A DNA stretch of 64,000 bases, from positions 272,674 to 336,673 of the forward strand of contig NZ_UXAW01000051.1 in the NCBI RefSeq assembly GCF_900609055.1, given 5' to 3'. The DNA is from Pseudogemmobacter humi. Its GTDB lineage: Bacteria; Pseudomonadota; Alphaproteobacteria; Rhodobacterales; Rhodobacteraceae. Shown piece by piece: positions 33,375 through 42,161 of this stretch; position 1 is the stretch's first letter; every line of letters begins with the position of its first letter. Under the pieces are notes generated by a model. The model did no database searches. It worked only from the letters and a program-made list of their open reading frames with translations, and had not been told where the DNA came from. The translations under genes were made by a program, and so were the position numbers.

Positions 33375-34403
33375 ATGAAGACCAACCCGGGGCGTTTCTT
33401 CGAGGATTACCGTGTGGGCGAGGTGATCCGTCATGCGGTGCCGCGCACCGTTTCGGGCGGCGAGCGCGCACTTTATCACGCGCTCTATCCGGCGCGCGGC
33501 GCGCTTTACTCCTCCGACGCATTCGCCCGTGCCTCGGGGCTGGCGGCAAGCCCGATGGATGATCTGATCGCCTTCCACACCGTCTTCGGCAAGACGGTGC
33601 CCGACATCAGCCTGAACGCCATCGCCAATCTCGGCTATGCCGAGGGGCGCTGGCTGCGGCCGGTCTGGCCTGGCGATACGATCCGCTCGGAATCCGAGGT
33701 GATCGGGGTGAAGGAGAATTCCAACGGCAAATCCGGCGTGGTTTACGTGCGCACCCGCGGCCTGAACCAGCATGGCGAGGCGGTGCTGGAATATGTCCGC
33801 TGGGTGATGGTGCGCAAGCGCCGCGACGTGCCAGCGCCCGATCCGGTGGTTCCGCACCTGCAAAAAGCGGTGGCGGCGGCGGATCTGGTGGTGCCGGAGG
33901 GGCTCGATTTCACCGCTTACGATTTCACCCTGGCCGGCGAGCCGCATCGCCAGCGCGGCTATGAGATCGGCGAGAAGATCGACCATGTCGACGGTGTGAC
34001 CGTCGAAGAGGCCGAGCATATGCTGGCCACGAGGCTGTGGCAGAACACGGCCAGGGTGCATTTCGACGTGACCGCGCGCGAGGACGGGCGGCGGCTGATC
34101 TACGGCGGCCATGTGATCAGCCTGGCGCGCGCGCTGTCGTTCAACGGGCTGGCGAATGCGCAGATGATCGTGGCGCTGAACGCGGGGGCGCATGCCAACC
34201 CCTGTTTCGCGGGCGATACCGTGCGGGCCTGGTCCGAGGTGCTGGACAAGGCCGAGACATCCGCGCCCGGCGTGGGCGCGCTCCGGCTGCGGCTGGTGGC
34301 GGTGAAACAGGGGGCCGCGCCTTTCGCGCTGAAGGATGGCGAGGGCAAATATCTGCCCGAGGTGCTGCTGGATCTGGATTACTGGGCGCTGATGCCGCTG
34401 TGA
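33375..34403 (+). CDS. mch: Mesaconyl-CoA hydratase (2-methylfumaryl-CoA hydratase)
   Basis: A 342-residue enzyme of the ethylmalonyl-CoA pathway that interconverts mesaconyl-CoA and beta-methylmalyl-CoA. It has two hot-dog/MaoC-type domains: residues ~1-160 (KTNPGRFFEDYRVGEVIRH, PVWPGDTIRSESEVIGV) and ~165-342 (GEKIDHVDGVTVEEAEHML, NPCFAGDTVRAWSEVLD). Length and N-terminus match the Rhodobacter enzyme. It lies between the mcl2-type gene and sdhC, the R. sphaeroides order. The start ATG 33375 has GGGGCGAGG upstream. Confidence 0.93.
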   Translation: MKTNPGRFFEDYRVGEVIRHAVPRTVSGGERALYHALYPARGALYSSDAFARASGLAASPMDDLIAFHTVFGKTVPDISLNAIANLGYAEGRWLRPVWPGDTIRSESEVIGVKENSNGKSGVVYVRTRGLNQHGEAVLEYVRWVMVRKRRDVPAPDPVVPHLQKAVAAADLVVPEGLDFTAYDFTLAGEPHRQRGYEIGEKIDHVDGVTVEEAEHMLATRLWQNTARVHFDVTAREDGRRLIYGGHVISLARALSFNGLANAQMIVALNAGAHANPCFAGDTVRAWSEVLDKAETSAPGVGALRLRLVAVKQGAAPFALKDGEGKYLPEVLLDLDYWALMPL

Positions 34404-34448
34404 CCGGCTGCCCCCCGGGCGGGGTGTCCGGCCCGGGAGGAAAGCGGC

Positions 34449-34520
34449 TTTCATCCTGACGAAAATACCCCCGCCGGAGGCGCAGGTTGCGGCTAGGCGG
34501 GCCGGCTGAGAACCTGCGCC
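34449..34520 (-). repeat. Dispersed intergenic repeat, copy f, with upstream hairpin
   Basis: On the minus strand the tail reads GCCTCCGGCGGGGG then TATTTTCGTCAGGATGAAA (34449-34481). It is preceded by an inverted repeat with arms GGCGCAGGTT / AACCTGCGCC (34479-34520) and a 22-base loop. It follows the mch stop by 45 bases. Confidence 0.75.
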
Positions 34521-34580
34521 CGGCGGGCGGGCGGGATGCGCCCGGCGGGTAATTCCCGAATGAAATCATCGGTAATTGTT

Positions 34581-34623
34581 TGTGGTCACAGGTGTGATCA
34601 CGCATATCGATTGTGTGATCACA
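34581..34623. promoter_or_regulatory. Three TGTGRTCAC palindromes upstream of the sdh operon
   Basis: TGTGGTCACA (34581), TGTGATCACG (34593) and TGTGATCACA (34614) stand at 12- and 21-base offsets, about 170-210 bases before sdhC. Such compact palindromes are typical operator half-site pairs for GntR/FadR-like dimers. They are the clearest regulatory signal in front of succinate dehydrogenase here; the cognate regulator is unknown. Confidence 0.55.
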
Positions 34624-34793
34624 TAGGCCGCGAAAAAAGTCGCGGGTTAGCGCGAACAGGGGGCAACCCGGTATTGTGCCCCGTGACTCGGCTGATAAAA
34701 ACGCTATGACAAGGGACGTATCGAAGCGCGCTCCGCCCGGAAGACCGCCCTCAGGCGACATGGATGGGGCAGCCAGCGACAAAGGGACAAGAG

Positions 34794-35183
34794 ATGTCTG
34801 CACCGAAGCGGGCCGAAAGGCCGCTGTCTCCGTTCATGATCGGCCCCTATTACCGGCCGCAGATGACCTCGATTTCCTCGATCATGGTGCGTATCACCGG
34901 CATAGCGACGCTCGGGACGATCTTCCTTCTGGTCGCCTGGCTGCTGGCCGCCGCCACCTCGCCGGCCGCCTTCGACTGCATCGACTGGCTGCTGACCAGC
35001 GTCGTGGGCGATGTGCTGCTGGTGCTTGCCGTCTGGGCGATCTGGTATCATGCGCTCGGCCGTCTGCGCCATCTGATCTGGGATCTGGGCTATTTCGTCG
35101 AGATCCGCGCCAATGAGGTGATGGGCCTTGGCATGTTCATCGGCGCCACGGTTCTGACGCTGATCACCGTTCTTGTGGTTTGA
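34794..35183 (+). CDS. sdhC: Succinate dehydrogenase cytochrome b556 subunit
   Basis: A 129-residue membrane subunit with three helices, anchoring complex II and helping bind haem b and ubiquinone. Its signature is WYHALGRLRHLIWDLG, with the haem/quinone His residues and RHLxWD, and the N-terminal RPLSPFMIGPYY with SIMVRITG is standard for the family. The start ATG 34794 follows AAAGGGACAAGAG. It heads the sdhCDA-lpp-sdhB operon, with TGTGRTCAC palindromes upstream. Confidence 0.95.
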   Translation: MSAPKRAERPLSPFMIGPYYRPQMTSISSIMVRITGIATLGTIFLLVAWLLAAATSPAAFDCIDWLLTSVVGDVLLVLAVWAIWYHALGRLRHLIWDLGYFVEIRANEVMGLGMFIGATVLTLITVLVV

Positions 35184-35193
35184 GGAGACTGAG

Positions 35194-35565
35194 ATGCGTT
35201 TCATCACTGACCGCAAGGGCGCCGAGGGTCTGGGTTCGGCACGGGCAGGCACCCATCACCACTGGCATATGATGATCAGCTCGGCTCTGTTGATCGTGCT
35301 GGTGCCGCTGTTCGTCTTCACCTTCGGCATCGGCCTTGGCCGCAGCCATGAGGGCGTGCTGGAGTATTTCTCGCGGCCCTGGCCGGCGATCATCACCGGG
35401 CTGACCCTGGTTGTGGTCACGCTCCACTGCAAGAGCGAGGCCGAAGAGGCGATCGTCGATTATGTGCATGGCGCGAAGGGCAAACTGCTTCTGGTCGCCG
35501 TGACGGGTTTTGCCTGGGCGGTCATCGCAGCCGGGCTGTTCGCTCTGGTAAAACTGGCTCTGTAG
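35194..35565 (+). CDS. sdhD: Succinate dehydrogenase hydrophobic membrane anchor subunit
   Basis: A 123-residue three-helix anchor. The N-terminal GLGSARAGTHHHWHMMISS, the conserved His in VVTLHCKSEAEEAIVDYVHG and the overall size match alphaproteobacterial SdhD; the DYVHG motif helps form the quinone site. The gene starts 10 bases after sdhC (ATG 35194, GGAGACTGAG site) and precedes sdhA by 65 bases. Confidence 0.94.
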   Translation: MRFITDRKGAEGLGSARAGTHHHWHMMISSALLIVLVPLFVFTFGIGLGRSHEGVLEYFSRPWPAIITGLTLVVVTLHCKSEAEEAIVDYVHGAKGKLLLVAVTGFAWAVIAAGLFALVKLAL

Positions 35566-35630
35566 GATCGGCCCTTGTGAGGCTGGCCGAAAGGCCGGCG
35601 CCAGGCAGGCACGGTTAAGGAAAGACGGAA

Positions 35631-37436
35631 ATGACTGCTGCATACGCTTACGAGGTCCACGATTATGACGTGGTGGTGGTGGGTGCCGGCGGCGCGGGCC
35701 TGCGCGCGACGCTGGGCATGGCCGAACAGGGGCTGCGCACCGCCTGCGTGACCAAGGTCTTCCCGACCCGCTCGCATACCGTGGCGGCCCAGGGCGGCAT
35801 CGCCGCGAGCCTTGGTAATATGGGGCCCGACAGCTGGCAGTGGCATATGTATGACACGGTGAAGGGCTCGGACTGGCTGGGCGACACCGATGCGATGGAA
35901 TATCTGGCCCGCTCCGCTCAGGCCGCGGTCTATGAGCTGGAACATTACGGCGTGCCGTTTTCGCGCACCGAAGAGGGCAAGATCTACCAGCGCCCGTTCG
36001 GCGGCCATACCACCCAGTTCGGCGAGGGCCCGCCGGTGCAGCGCACCTGCGCCGCCGCCGACCGCACCGGCCACGCGATCCTGCACACGCTCTATGGCCG
36101 CTCGCTCAAGGAGCGCGCCGAGTTCTACATCGAATATTTCGCGCTGGATCTGATCATCACCGACGGGCGCTGCACCGGCGTGGTGTGCTGGAAGCTCGAC
36201 GACGGCACGATCCATGTGTTCAATGCCAAGATGGTGGTGCTGGCGACCGGCGGCTACGGCCGGGCCTATTTCTCGGCGACATCGGCCCATACCTGCACCG
36301 GCGACGGCGGCGGTATGGTGGCGCGCGCGGGCCTGCCGCTTCAGGACATGGAATTCGTGCAGTTCCACCCCACGGGCATCTACGGCTCGGGCTGCCTGAT
36401 CACCGAGGGCGCGCGCGGCGAGGGCGGCTATCTGACCAACGTGAACGGCGAGCGGTTCATGGAGCGCTATGCGCCCCATTACAAGGATCTGGCGCCGCGC
36501 GATTATGTCAGCCGCTGCATGACGCTGGAGATCCGCGAGGGCCGCGGCGTCGGCGCCGAGGGCGACCATATCTTCCTGCACCTCAACCACCTGCCGCCCG
36601 AGACCCTGCACGAACGCCTGCCGGGCATCTCGGAATCGGCGAAGATCTTCGCGGGCGTCAACGTGAACAAGGAACCGATCCCGGTTCTGCCCACGGTGCA
36701 TTACAACATGGGCGGCATCCCGACGAACTACTGGGGCGAGGTGCTGAACCCGACCGCTGAGAACCCCGATGCGGTGTTCCCCGGCCTGATGGCGGTGGGC
36801 GAGGCGGGCTGCGCCAGCGTGCATGGCGCGAACCGGCTCGGCTCGAACTCGCTGATCGACCTCGTGGTGTTCGGCCGTGCGGCCGCGATCCGCGCGGGCG
36901 AGGTGGTCGATCCGAAATCGCCGGTGCCCGCGACCAATACCGCCGGGGTGGACAAGGCGCTCGCCCGGCTCGACGCTTTGCGCTACGCGAAAGGCGCGAT
37001 CCCGACCGCCGATCTGCGGCTTGAGATGCAAAAGACCATGCAGCGCGACGCCGCCGTCTTCCGCACCGAAAAGACCCTGGCCGAGGGCGAGCGTGCGATG
37101 ACCGAAATCGCCGGCAAGATGGGCGATCTGAAGGTCACCGACCGCTCGATGATCTGGAACAGCGATCTGATGGAGACGCTGGAACTGACCAATCTGATGC
37201 CGAATGCGCTGGCGACGATCTACGGCGCCCATGCCCGGACCGAGAGCCGCGGCGCCCATGCGCATGAGGATTATCCGACCCGCGACGATGAGACCTGGCG
37301 CAGGCACAGCCTGGCCTGGGTCGAGGGCAACAGGGTCACGCTCGACTACCGACCGGTGCATACCGATCCGCTGACCACCGAGGCCGAGGGCGGCATCAGC
37401 CTGAAGAAGATCGCCCCGGCGGAAAGGAAGTTCTGA
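35631..37436 (+). CDS. sdhA: Succinate dehydrogenase flavoprotein subunit
   Basis: A 601-residue flavoprotein that oxidises succinate to fumarate on the cytoplasmic face of complex II. It has the dinucleotide motif [13 protein letters not shown], the FAD-linking His in [17 protein letters not shown], the [21 protein letters not shown] substrate segment with the catalytic Arg, and [21 protein letters not shown]. Length is standard. The stop overlaps the start of a small lipoprotein gene by one base (TGATG), so the following genes are in the same operon. Confidence 0.98.
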   Translation: MTAAYAYEVHDYDVVVVGAGGAGLRATLGMAEQGLRTACVTKVFPTRSHTVAAQGGIAASLGNMGPDSWQWHMYDTVKGSDWLGDTDAMEYLARSAQAAVYELEHYGVPFSRTEEGKIYQRPFGGHTTQFGEGPPVQRTCAAADRTGHAILHTLYGRSLKERAEFYIEYFALDLIITDGRCTGVVCWKLDDGTIHVFNAKMVVLATGGYGRAYFSATSAHTCTGDGGGMVARAGLPLQDMEFVQFHPTGIYGSGCLITEGARGEGGYLTNVNGERFMERYAPHYKDLAPRDYVSRCMTLEIREGRGVGAEGDHIFLHLNHLPPETLHERLPGISESAKIFAGVNVNKEPIPVLPTVHYNMGGIPTNYWGEVLNPTAENPDAVFPGLMAVGEAGCASVHGANRLGSNSLIDLVVFGRAAAIRAGEVVDPKSPVPATNTAGVDKALARLDALRYAKGAIPTADLRLEMQKTMQRDAAVFRTEKTLAEGERAMTEIAGKMGDLKVTDRSMIWNSDLMETLELTNLMPNALATIYGAHARTESRGAHAHEDYPTRDDETWRRHSLAWVEGNRVTLDYRPVHTDPLTTEAEGGISLKKIAPAERKF

Positions 37437-37780
37437 TGCGCGGGCTGGCCCTCATCCTTTGCCTTGCACTGCCCGCCTGCGTGGCGGGCGAGGCGGTGAT
37501 GCAGGAAACCACCCGCTCGCTGGCGCGTTCGGCGGTAAATTCGGCGGCGGCGCAACATCTGCCGGGGGTGAATGTCACCCCCTTCACCGACTGCGTGATC
37601 AACAATGCGCAGACGGGCGAGCTGATCCAGCTCGCGCAATATGCCTCGGCAGGCACCAATGGCGCGGCCCAGGCCTGGCCGGTGGTGCGCACCATCGCCA
37701 GCCGCCCCGAGGCGACGCAATGCCTGGTGCGGTCGCTGAGCACCACGCAGATGCTCTCGGTTGGAGGACTCGCGCTGTGA
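37436..37780 (+). CDS. Small lipoprotein 1 within the sdh operon
   Basis: A 114-residue predicted lipoprotein: [15 protein letters not shown] with a lipobox-type LPAC. The mature part has two Cys (DCVINN and QCLV) and resembles the next gene product: TTRSLARSAV against TTRNLAHGVV, and DCVINNAQTGELIQLA against DCILNAASMPEIRALA. It overlaps sdhA by one base and the next gene by four, so all are co-translated. Function unknown; the position suggests an envelope protein expressed with complex II. Confidence 0.75.
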   Translation: MRGLALILCLALPACVAGEAVMQETTRSLARSAVNSAAAQHLPGVNVTPFTDCVINNAQTGELIQLAQYASAGTNGAAQAWPVVRTIASRPEATQCLVRSLSTTQMLSVGGLAL

Positions 37781-38091
37781 CCCGCCTTTTTCTGCTGCCC
37801 GCTGTCCTCTTGCTGGCCGCCTGCGATCCGCAGGCGCTGGCCGACAAGACCACGCGCAACCTGGCGCATGGCGTTGTGCTGCCGGTGGTAAGCCGCGATC
37901 TGCCGGCGGGGCCGGCGGAACAGGCGACCGATTGCATCCTGAACGCGGCCTCGATGCCCGAGATCCGCGCGCTGGCCCGTGACACCGGGGTCGAGGCCGG
38001 AAGCCAGACCCGCGAGAACATCCGTAACATCGCGCTGCGCCCGGCGGCGCAAAGCTGCTTCGCCGCGCGCGGCCTGCCGCAGGTCAGATGA
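37777..38091 (+). CDS. Small lipoprotein 2 within the sdh operon (paralogue of lipoprotein 1)
   Basis: A 104-residue predicted lipoprotein starting at GTG 37777 (overlapping the previous stop as GTGA). The lipobox is LLLAAC at residues ~12-17. It shares the TTRNLA and DC-I-NAA segments and a second C-terminal Cys (SCFAARG) with the preceding protein, so the pair arose by duplication. Its stop is overlapped by the third lipoprotein gene. Function unknown. Confidence 0.75.
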   Translation: MTRLFLLPAVLLLAACDPQALADKTTRNLAHGVVLPVVSRDLPAGPAEQATDCILNAASMPEIRALARDTGVEAGSQTRENIRNIALRPAAQSCFAARGLPQVR

Positions 38092-38396
38092 TGCGCGCCG
38101 CCGCCCTTCTTTTGCCGATGGCGCTTCTGGCCTGCGGGCCGCTGCCGGTTCATGTTGCCGAACAGCAATGCCTGCAAGCCGCGCGCGAGGCCCGCGGCCC
38201 CACCGGCAGCGCCGGGATCGGCGTTGTCTCTGGCGGCAGGGGCGGCACCCGGACGCGGGGCGATCTCGAGATCACCATCTCGTCCGACTGGCTGGCCGGG
38301 AAGGATCCCGCCGCCGTCTACGACACCTGCGTCATGTCGAAATCCGGGCAGGCGCCGAGCCGCCCGCTATACCAAAGATCCGACTGGAAAGGCTGA
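38088..38396 (+). CDS. Small lipoprotein 3 within the sdh operon
   Basis: A 102-residue predicted lipoprotein with signal peptide and lipobox ALLAC followed by GPLPVHVAEQQC. The mature part is Gly/Arg-rich and ends with DPAAVYDTCVMSKSGQAPS. It is not clearly related to lipoproteins 1 and 2. The start ATG 38088 overlaps the preceding stop (ATGATG leaves 38091 as alternative). It precedes sdhB by three bases. Function unknown. Confidence 0.72.
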   Translation: MMRAAALLLPMALLACGPLPVHVAEQQCLQAAREARGPTGSAGIGVVSGGRGGTRTRGDLEITISSDWLAGKDPAAVYDTCVMSKSGQAPSRPLYQRSDWKG

Positions 38397-38399
38397 CCC

Positions 38400-39179
38400 A
38401 TGGTCCAGTTCTCGCTGCCCAAAAACTCTCAGGTTCGCACCGGCAAGACCTGGCCGAAGCCCGAAGGCGCCACCAATATCCGCGCCTTCCGCATCTATCG
38501 CTGGGATCCCGACACCGGCGAGAACCCGCGGGTGGACACCTATCATCTCGACATGGACAAATGCGGCCCGATGGTTCTGGACGCGCTGATCAAGATCAAG
38601 AACGAGATCGACCCGACGCTGACCTTCCGCCGCTCGTGCCGCGAGGGGATCTGCGGCTCATGTGCGATGAACATCGACGGGATCAACACGCTGGCCTGCA
38701 TCTGGGGGCTGGACGAGATCAAGGGCGACGTGCGGATCTACCCGCTGCCGCATATGCCGGTGGTGAAGGATCTGATCCCGGATCTGACGCATTTCTACGC
38801 GCAGCACGCCTCGATCATGCCCTGGCTTGAGACGAAATCGAACACGCCGGCCAAGGAATGGCGCCAGTCGATCGAGGACCGCAAGAAGCTCGACGGGCTT
38901 TATGAATGCGTGATGTGCGCGTCCTGCTCGACCTCCTGCCCGAGCTACTGGTGGAATTCCGAGAAATATCTCGGGCCGGCGGCGCTGCTGCATGCCTACC
39001 GCTGGATCATCGATTCGCGCGACGAGATCACCGGCGAGCGGCTCGATGGACTGGAAGATCCGTTCAAGCTGTATCGCTGCCATACGATCATGAACTGCAC
39101 CAAGACCTGCCCCAAGGGGCTGAACCCGGCGAAGGCGATCGCCGAGATCAAGAAAATGATGGTCGAGCGCGTCGCCTGA
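38400..39179 (+). CDS. sdhB: Succinate dehydrogenase iron-sulfur subunit
   Basis: A 259-residue electron-transfer subunit of complex II. It has the 2Fe-2S ligands in [16 protein letters not shown] plus a later LAC, then [16 protein letters not shown] and [17 protein letters not shown] for the 4Fe-4S and 3Fe-4S clusters. Length is normal. It is separated from sdhA by three overlapping lipoprotein genes but clearly belongs to the same transcription unit. Its end is followed by a repeat pair at 39192-39292. Confidence 0.98.
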   Translation: MVQFSLPKNSQVRTGKTWPKPEGATNIRAFRIYRWDPDTGENPRVDTYHLDMDKCGPMVLDALIKIKNEIDPTLTFRRSCREGICGSCAMNIDGINTLACIWGLDEIKGDVRIYPLPHMPVVKDLIPDLTHFYAQHASIMPWLETKSNTPAKEWRQSIEDRKKLDGLYECVMCASCSTSCPSYWWNSEKYLGPAALLHAYRWIIDSRDEITGERLDGLEDPFKLYRCHTIMNCTKTCPKGLNPAKAIAEIKKMMVERVA

Positions 39180-39191
39180 CCCGGCCGGGGA

Positions 39192-39257
39192 GGGGGCGCC
39201 GCCCCCGTCCCTGCGTGCCGCAGGGACTCCCCCGGGGTATTTGTCTCAGGGTGAAAG
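39192..39257 (+). repeat. Dispersed intergenic repeat, long form, copy g
   Basis: Hairpin 1 is GGGGGCGCCGCCCCC (39192-39206), hairpin 2 has arms GTCCCTGCG/CGCAGGGAC around TGC (39207-39227), and the tail is TCCCCCGGGG plus TATTTGTCTCAGGGTGAAAG. It starts 12 bases after the sdhB stop. Confidence 0.85.
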
Positions 39258-39259
39258 CC

Positions 39260-39292
39260 CTTTCATCCTGAGACAAATACCCCCGCCGGAGG
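39260..39292 (-). repeat. Dispersed intergenic repeat, inverted copy g'
   Basis: This is a minus-strand copy, GCCTCCGGCGGGGG plus TATTTGTCTCAGGATGAAAG. It shares the GTCTCAG variant with the adjacent plus-strand copy, so the two tails form a near-perfect ~24-bp inverted repeat that could act as a terminator-like hairpin after sdhB. Confidence 0.8.
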
Positions 39293-39314
39293 CGCAGGCC
39301 GGCCAGAGGCGCAG

Positions 39315-39524
39315 GTGCCGGAGATGATGTTCCTCTTTCCGCCCGGGCTTTTGCTGCTGTTTCTGGGGCTTTGGTATTATCGCCGGGGCTCGACGCTGAC
39401 CCGCGCCTGCCGCTGGCGCGAGGCGCGGCAGGGCGGCGCCGGGCACTGGCGCTGCGCCGCCTGCGGGGCGGAATGCGATCTGGCCCCGGGGCGCGCGCCG
39501 CGGCACTGCCTGCGTCAGCAGTAG
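39315..39524 (+). CDS. Possible small membrane protein with Cys-rich tail
   Basis: An open frame of up to 69 residues (GTG 39315; ATG 39324 or 39327 are better starts). A single helix, MFLFPPGLLLLFLGLWYY, is followed by a basic segment and a CAACGAEC-x8-C cluster that could bind zinc. No ribosome site is strong. It overlaps the 3' end of the convergent aldo/keto reductase gene by ten bases. It could be spurious. Confidence 0.4.
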   Translation: MPEMMFLFPPGLLLLFLGLWYYRRGSTLTRACRWREARQGGAGHWRCAACGAECDLAPGRAPRHCLRQQ

Positions 39525-40495
39525 CGTTCCACCCCATGCAACTGATGGTCGCCGTAGCGGTCGCCATGGGCGAAGCCCGCAGGCAGCAGGCGCTCGATCT
39601 CCGCCAGATCCCCCGGTGTGAAGCGGATCGCATCCGCGCCCTGCCAATCGGCCAGATGCCGGGCCGAGCGGGTGCCGGGGATCGGTATGACATGTTCGTC
39701 CCGGTGCAGCACCCAGGCCAGCGCGGCGGCGGCGGTGGTCCAGCCCCGGGCGCGGCAGAAGGCGCGGAAACCGTCGACCAGCGCGGTATTGGCGGCGAAA
39801 TTCGCGCCGGTGAAGCGCGGGTTGGCGCCGCGGAAGCCGTCGGTGGGCCGGGGCAGGGGCGTGTCGCCCAGCATCCCGCGCGCGAGCGGCGAGAAGGCAA
39901 CGAAGGTCACGCCCAGATCGGCGCAGGCGCGGATCAGCCCGAGTTCCGGCTGCCGCGACCACAGCGAATATTCGTTCTGCACCGCCGTCACCGGATGGAT
40001 CGCATGGGCGGCGCGCAGGGTGGCGGGCGCGATCTCCGAGAGGCCGTAACCGCCGATCTTGCCCTCTTCGATCAGGCGCGAGAGGGTGCCGACGACTTCC
40101 TCCAGCGGGCGGGCGGCCTCGCGGCGGTGGATGTAGAACAACCCGACATGATCGCACCCGAGCCGTTTCAGCGAGGCCTCCAGCTCGCTGCGCAGACAGG
40201 CGGCGGAATTGTCGAACCGGCGCGGCGGGCCGTCGACGATCCCGGCCTTGGTGGCGATCACCGGCCCCGAGCCGCCGGTATGCCCGCGCGTCCGCAGCCA
40301 TGTGCCGATCACGCTTTCCGAGACGCCGCTGCCGTAGATGTTCGCGGTGTCGAAATGGGTGATCCCGGCCTCCCAGGCCGCATCCAGCGTGGCGAGGCTC
40401 GTCGCCTCATCGGTCGCGCCGAAGATGCCGCCGAAGGACATTGCGCCAAGGCCGATCGCACCGACCCGGTGGCGCCCGAGATTTCGTTTCTGCAT
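39515..40495 (-). CDS. Aldo/keto reductase
   Basis: A 326-residue NADPH-dependent oxidoreductase of the TIM-barrel AKR superfamily. It has GAMSFGGIFG at the start, catalytic Asp and Tyr in FDTANIYGSG, Lys in VIATKAGI, the active-site His in GLFYIHRRE, and the cofactor segment IPIPGTRSARHL. Start MQKRNLGRH (ATG 40495). It is related to general stress/YajO-like AKRs; the substrate is not evident. It is transcribed toward the sdh operon and lies alone. Confidence 0.93.
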   Translation of the reverse strand: MQKRNLGRHRVGAIGLGAMSFGGIFGATDEATSLATLDAAWEAGITHFDTANIYGSGVSESVIGTWLRTRGHTGGSGPVIATKAGIVDGPPRRFDNSAACLRSELEASLKRLGCDHVGLFYIHRREAARPLEEVVGTLSRLIEEGKIGGYGLSEIAPATLRAAHAIHPVTAVQNEYSLWSRQPELGLIRACADLGVTFVAFSPLARGMLGDTPLPRPTDGFRGANPRFTGANFAANTALVDGFRAFCRARGWTTAAAALAWVLHRDEHVIPIPGTRSARHLADWQGADAIRFTPGDLAEIERLLPAGFAHGDRYGDHQLHGVERYC

Positions 40496-40559
40496 GGAAG
40501 GCTCCTTTAAGGGGACGCCATCCAACAGGAGCGAATCGGATCGTTCAAGGGGCGAAATG

Positions 40560-40591
40560 AAAAAGGGCGCGGCCCTGCGGCCACGCCCCCT
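40560..40591 (-). terminator. Rho-independent terminator of gdhA
   Basis: On the minus strand the stem GGGCGTGGCC / GGCCGCGCCC (one T-G pair, loop GCAG) is followed by TTTTTC, about 20 bases past the gdhA stop. Confidence 0.85.
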
Positions 40592-40609
40592 GTTGTCCGG
40601 CGAAGGTGC

Positions 40610-42025
<1,416 letters not shown>

Positions 42026-42106
42026 TTACAGGCAGGGATAAGGGGGTTTCTGGCGAAATGCCGGAAAATCAGGCGTTTTGCCGTCAGAATGACTGATTTA
42101 TCGCGC

Positions 42107-42134
42107 AAAAACGCGGCAGTTTGACGCTGCCGCG
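42107..42134 (-). terminator. Rho-independent terminator of ecm
   Basis: On the minus strand the arms CGCGGCAG / CTGCCGCG around CGTCAAA are followed by TTTTTG, 27 bases past the ecm stop. Confidence 0.8.
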
Positions 42135-42161
42135 CTTCATTCGGTCAGAGAGGGGGGCGGT

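Noticed and set aside
34593..34623. CRP- or FnrL-type site in front of sdhC
   Set aside because: TGTGATCACA lacks the six-base spacer of a CRP site and does not match TTGAT-N4-ATCAA.
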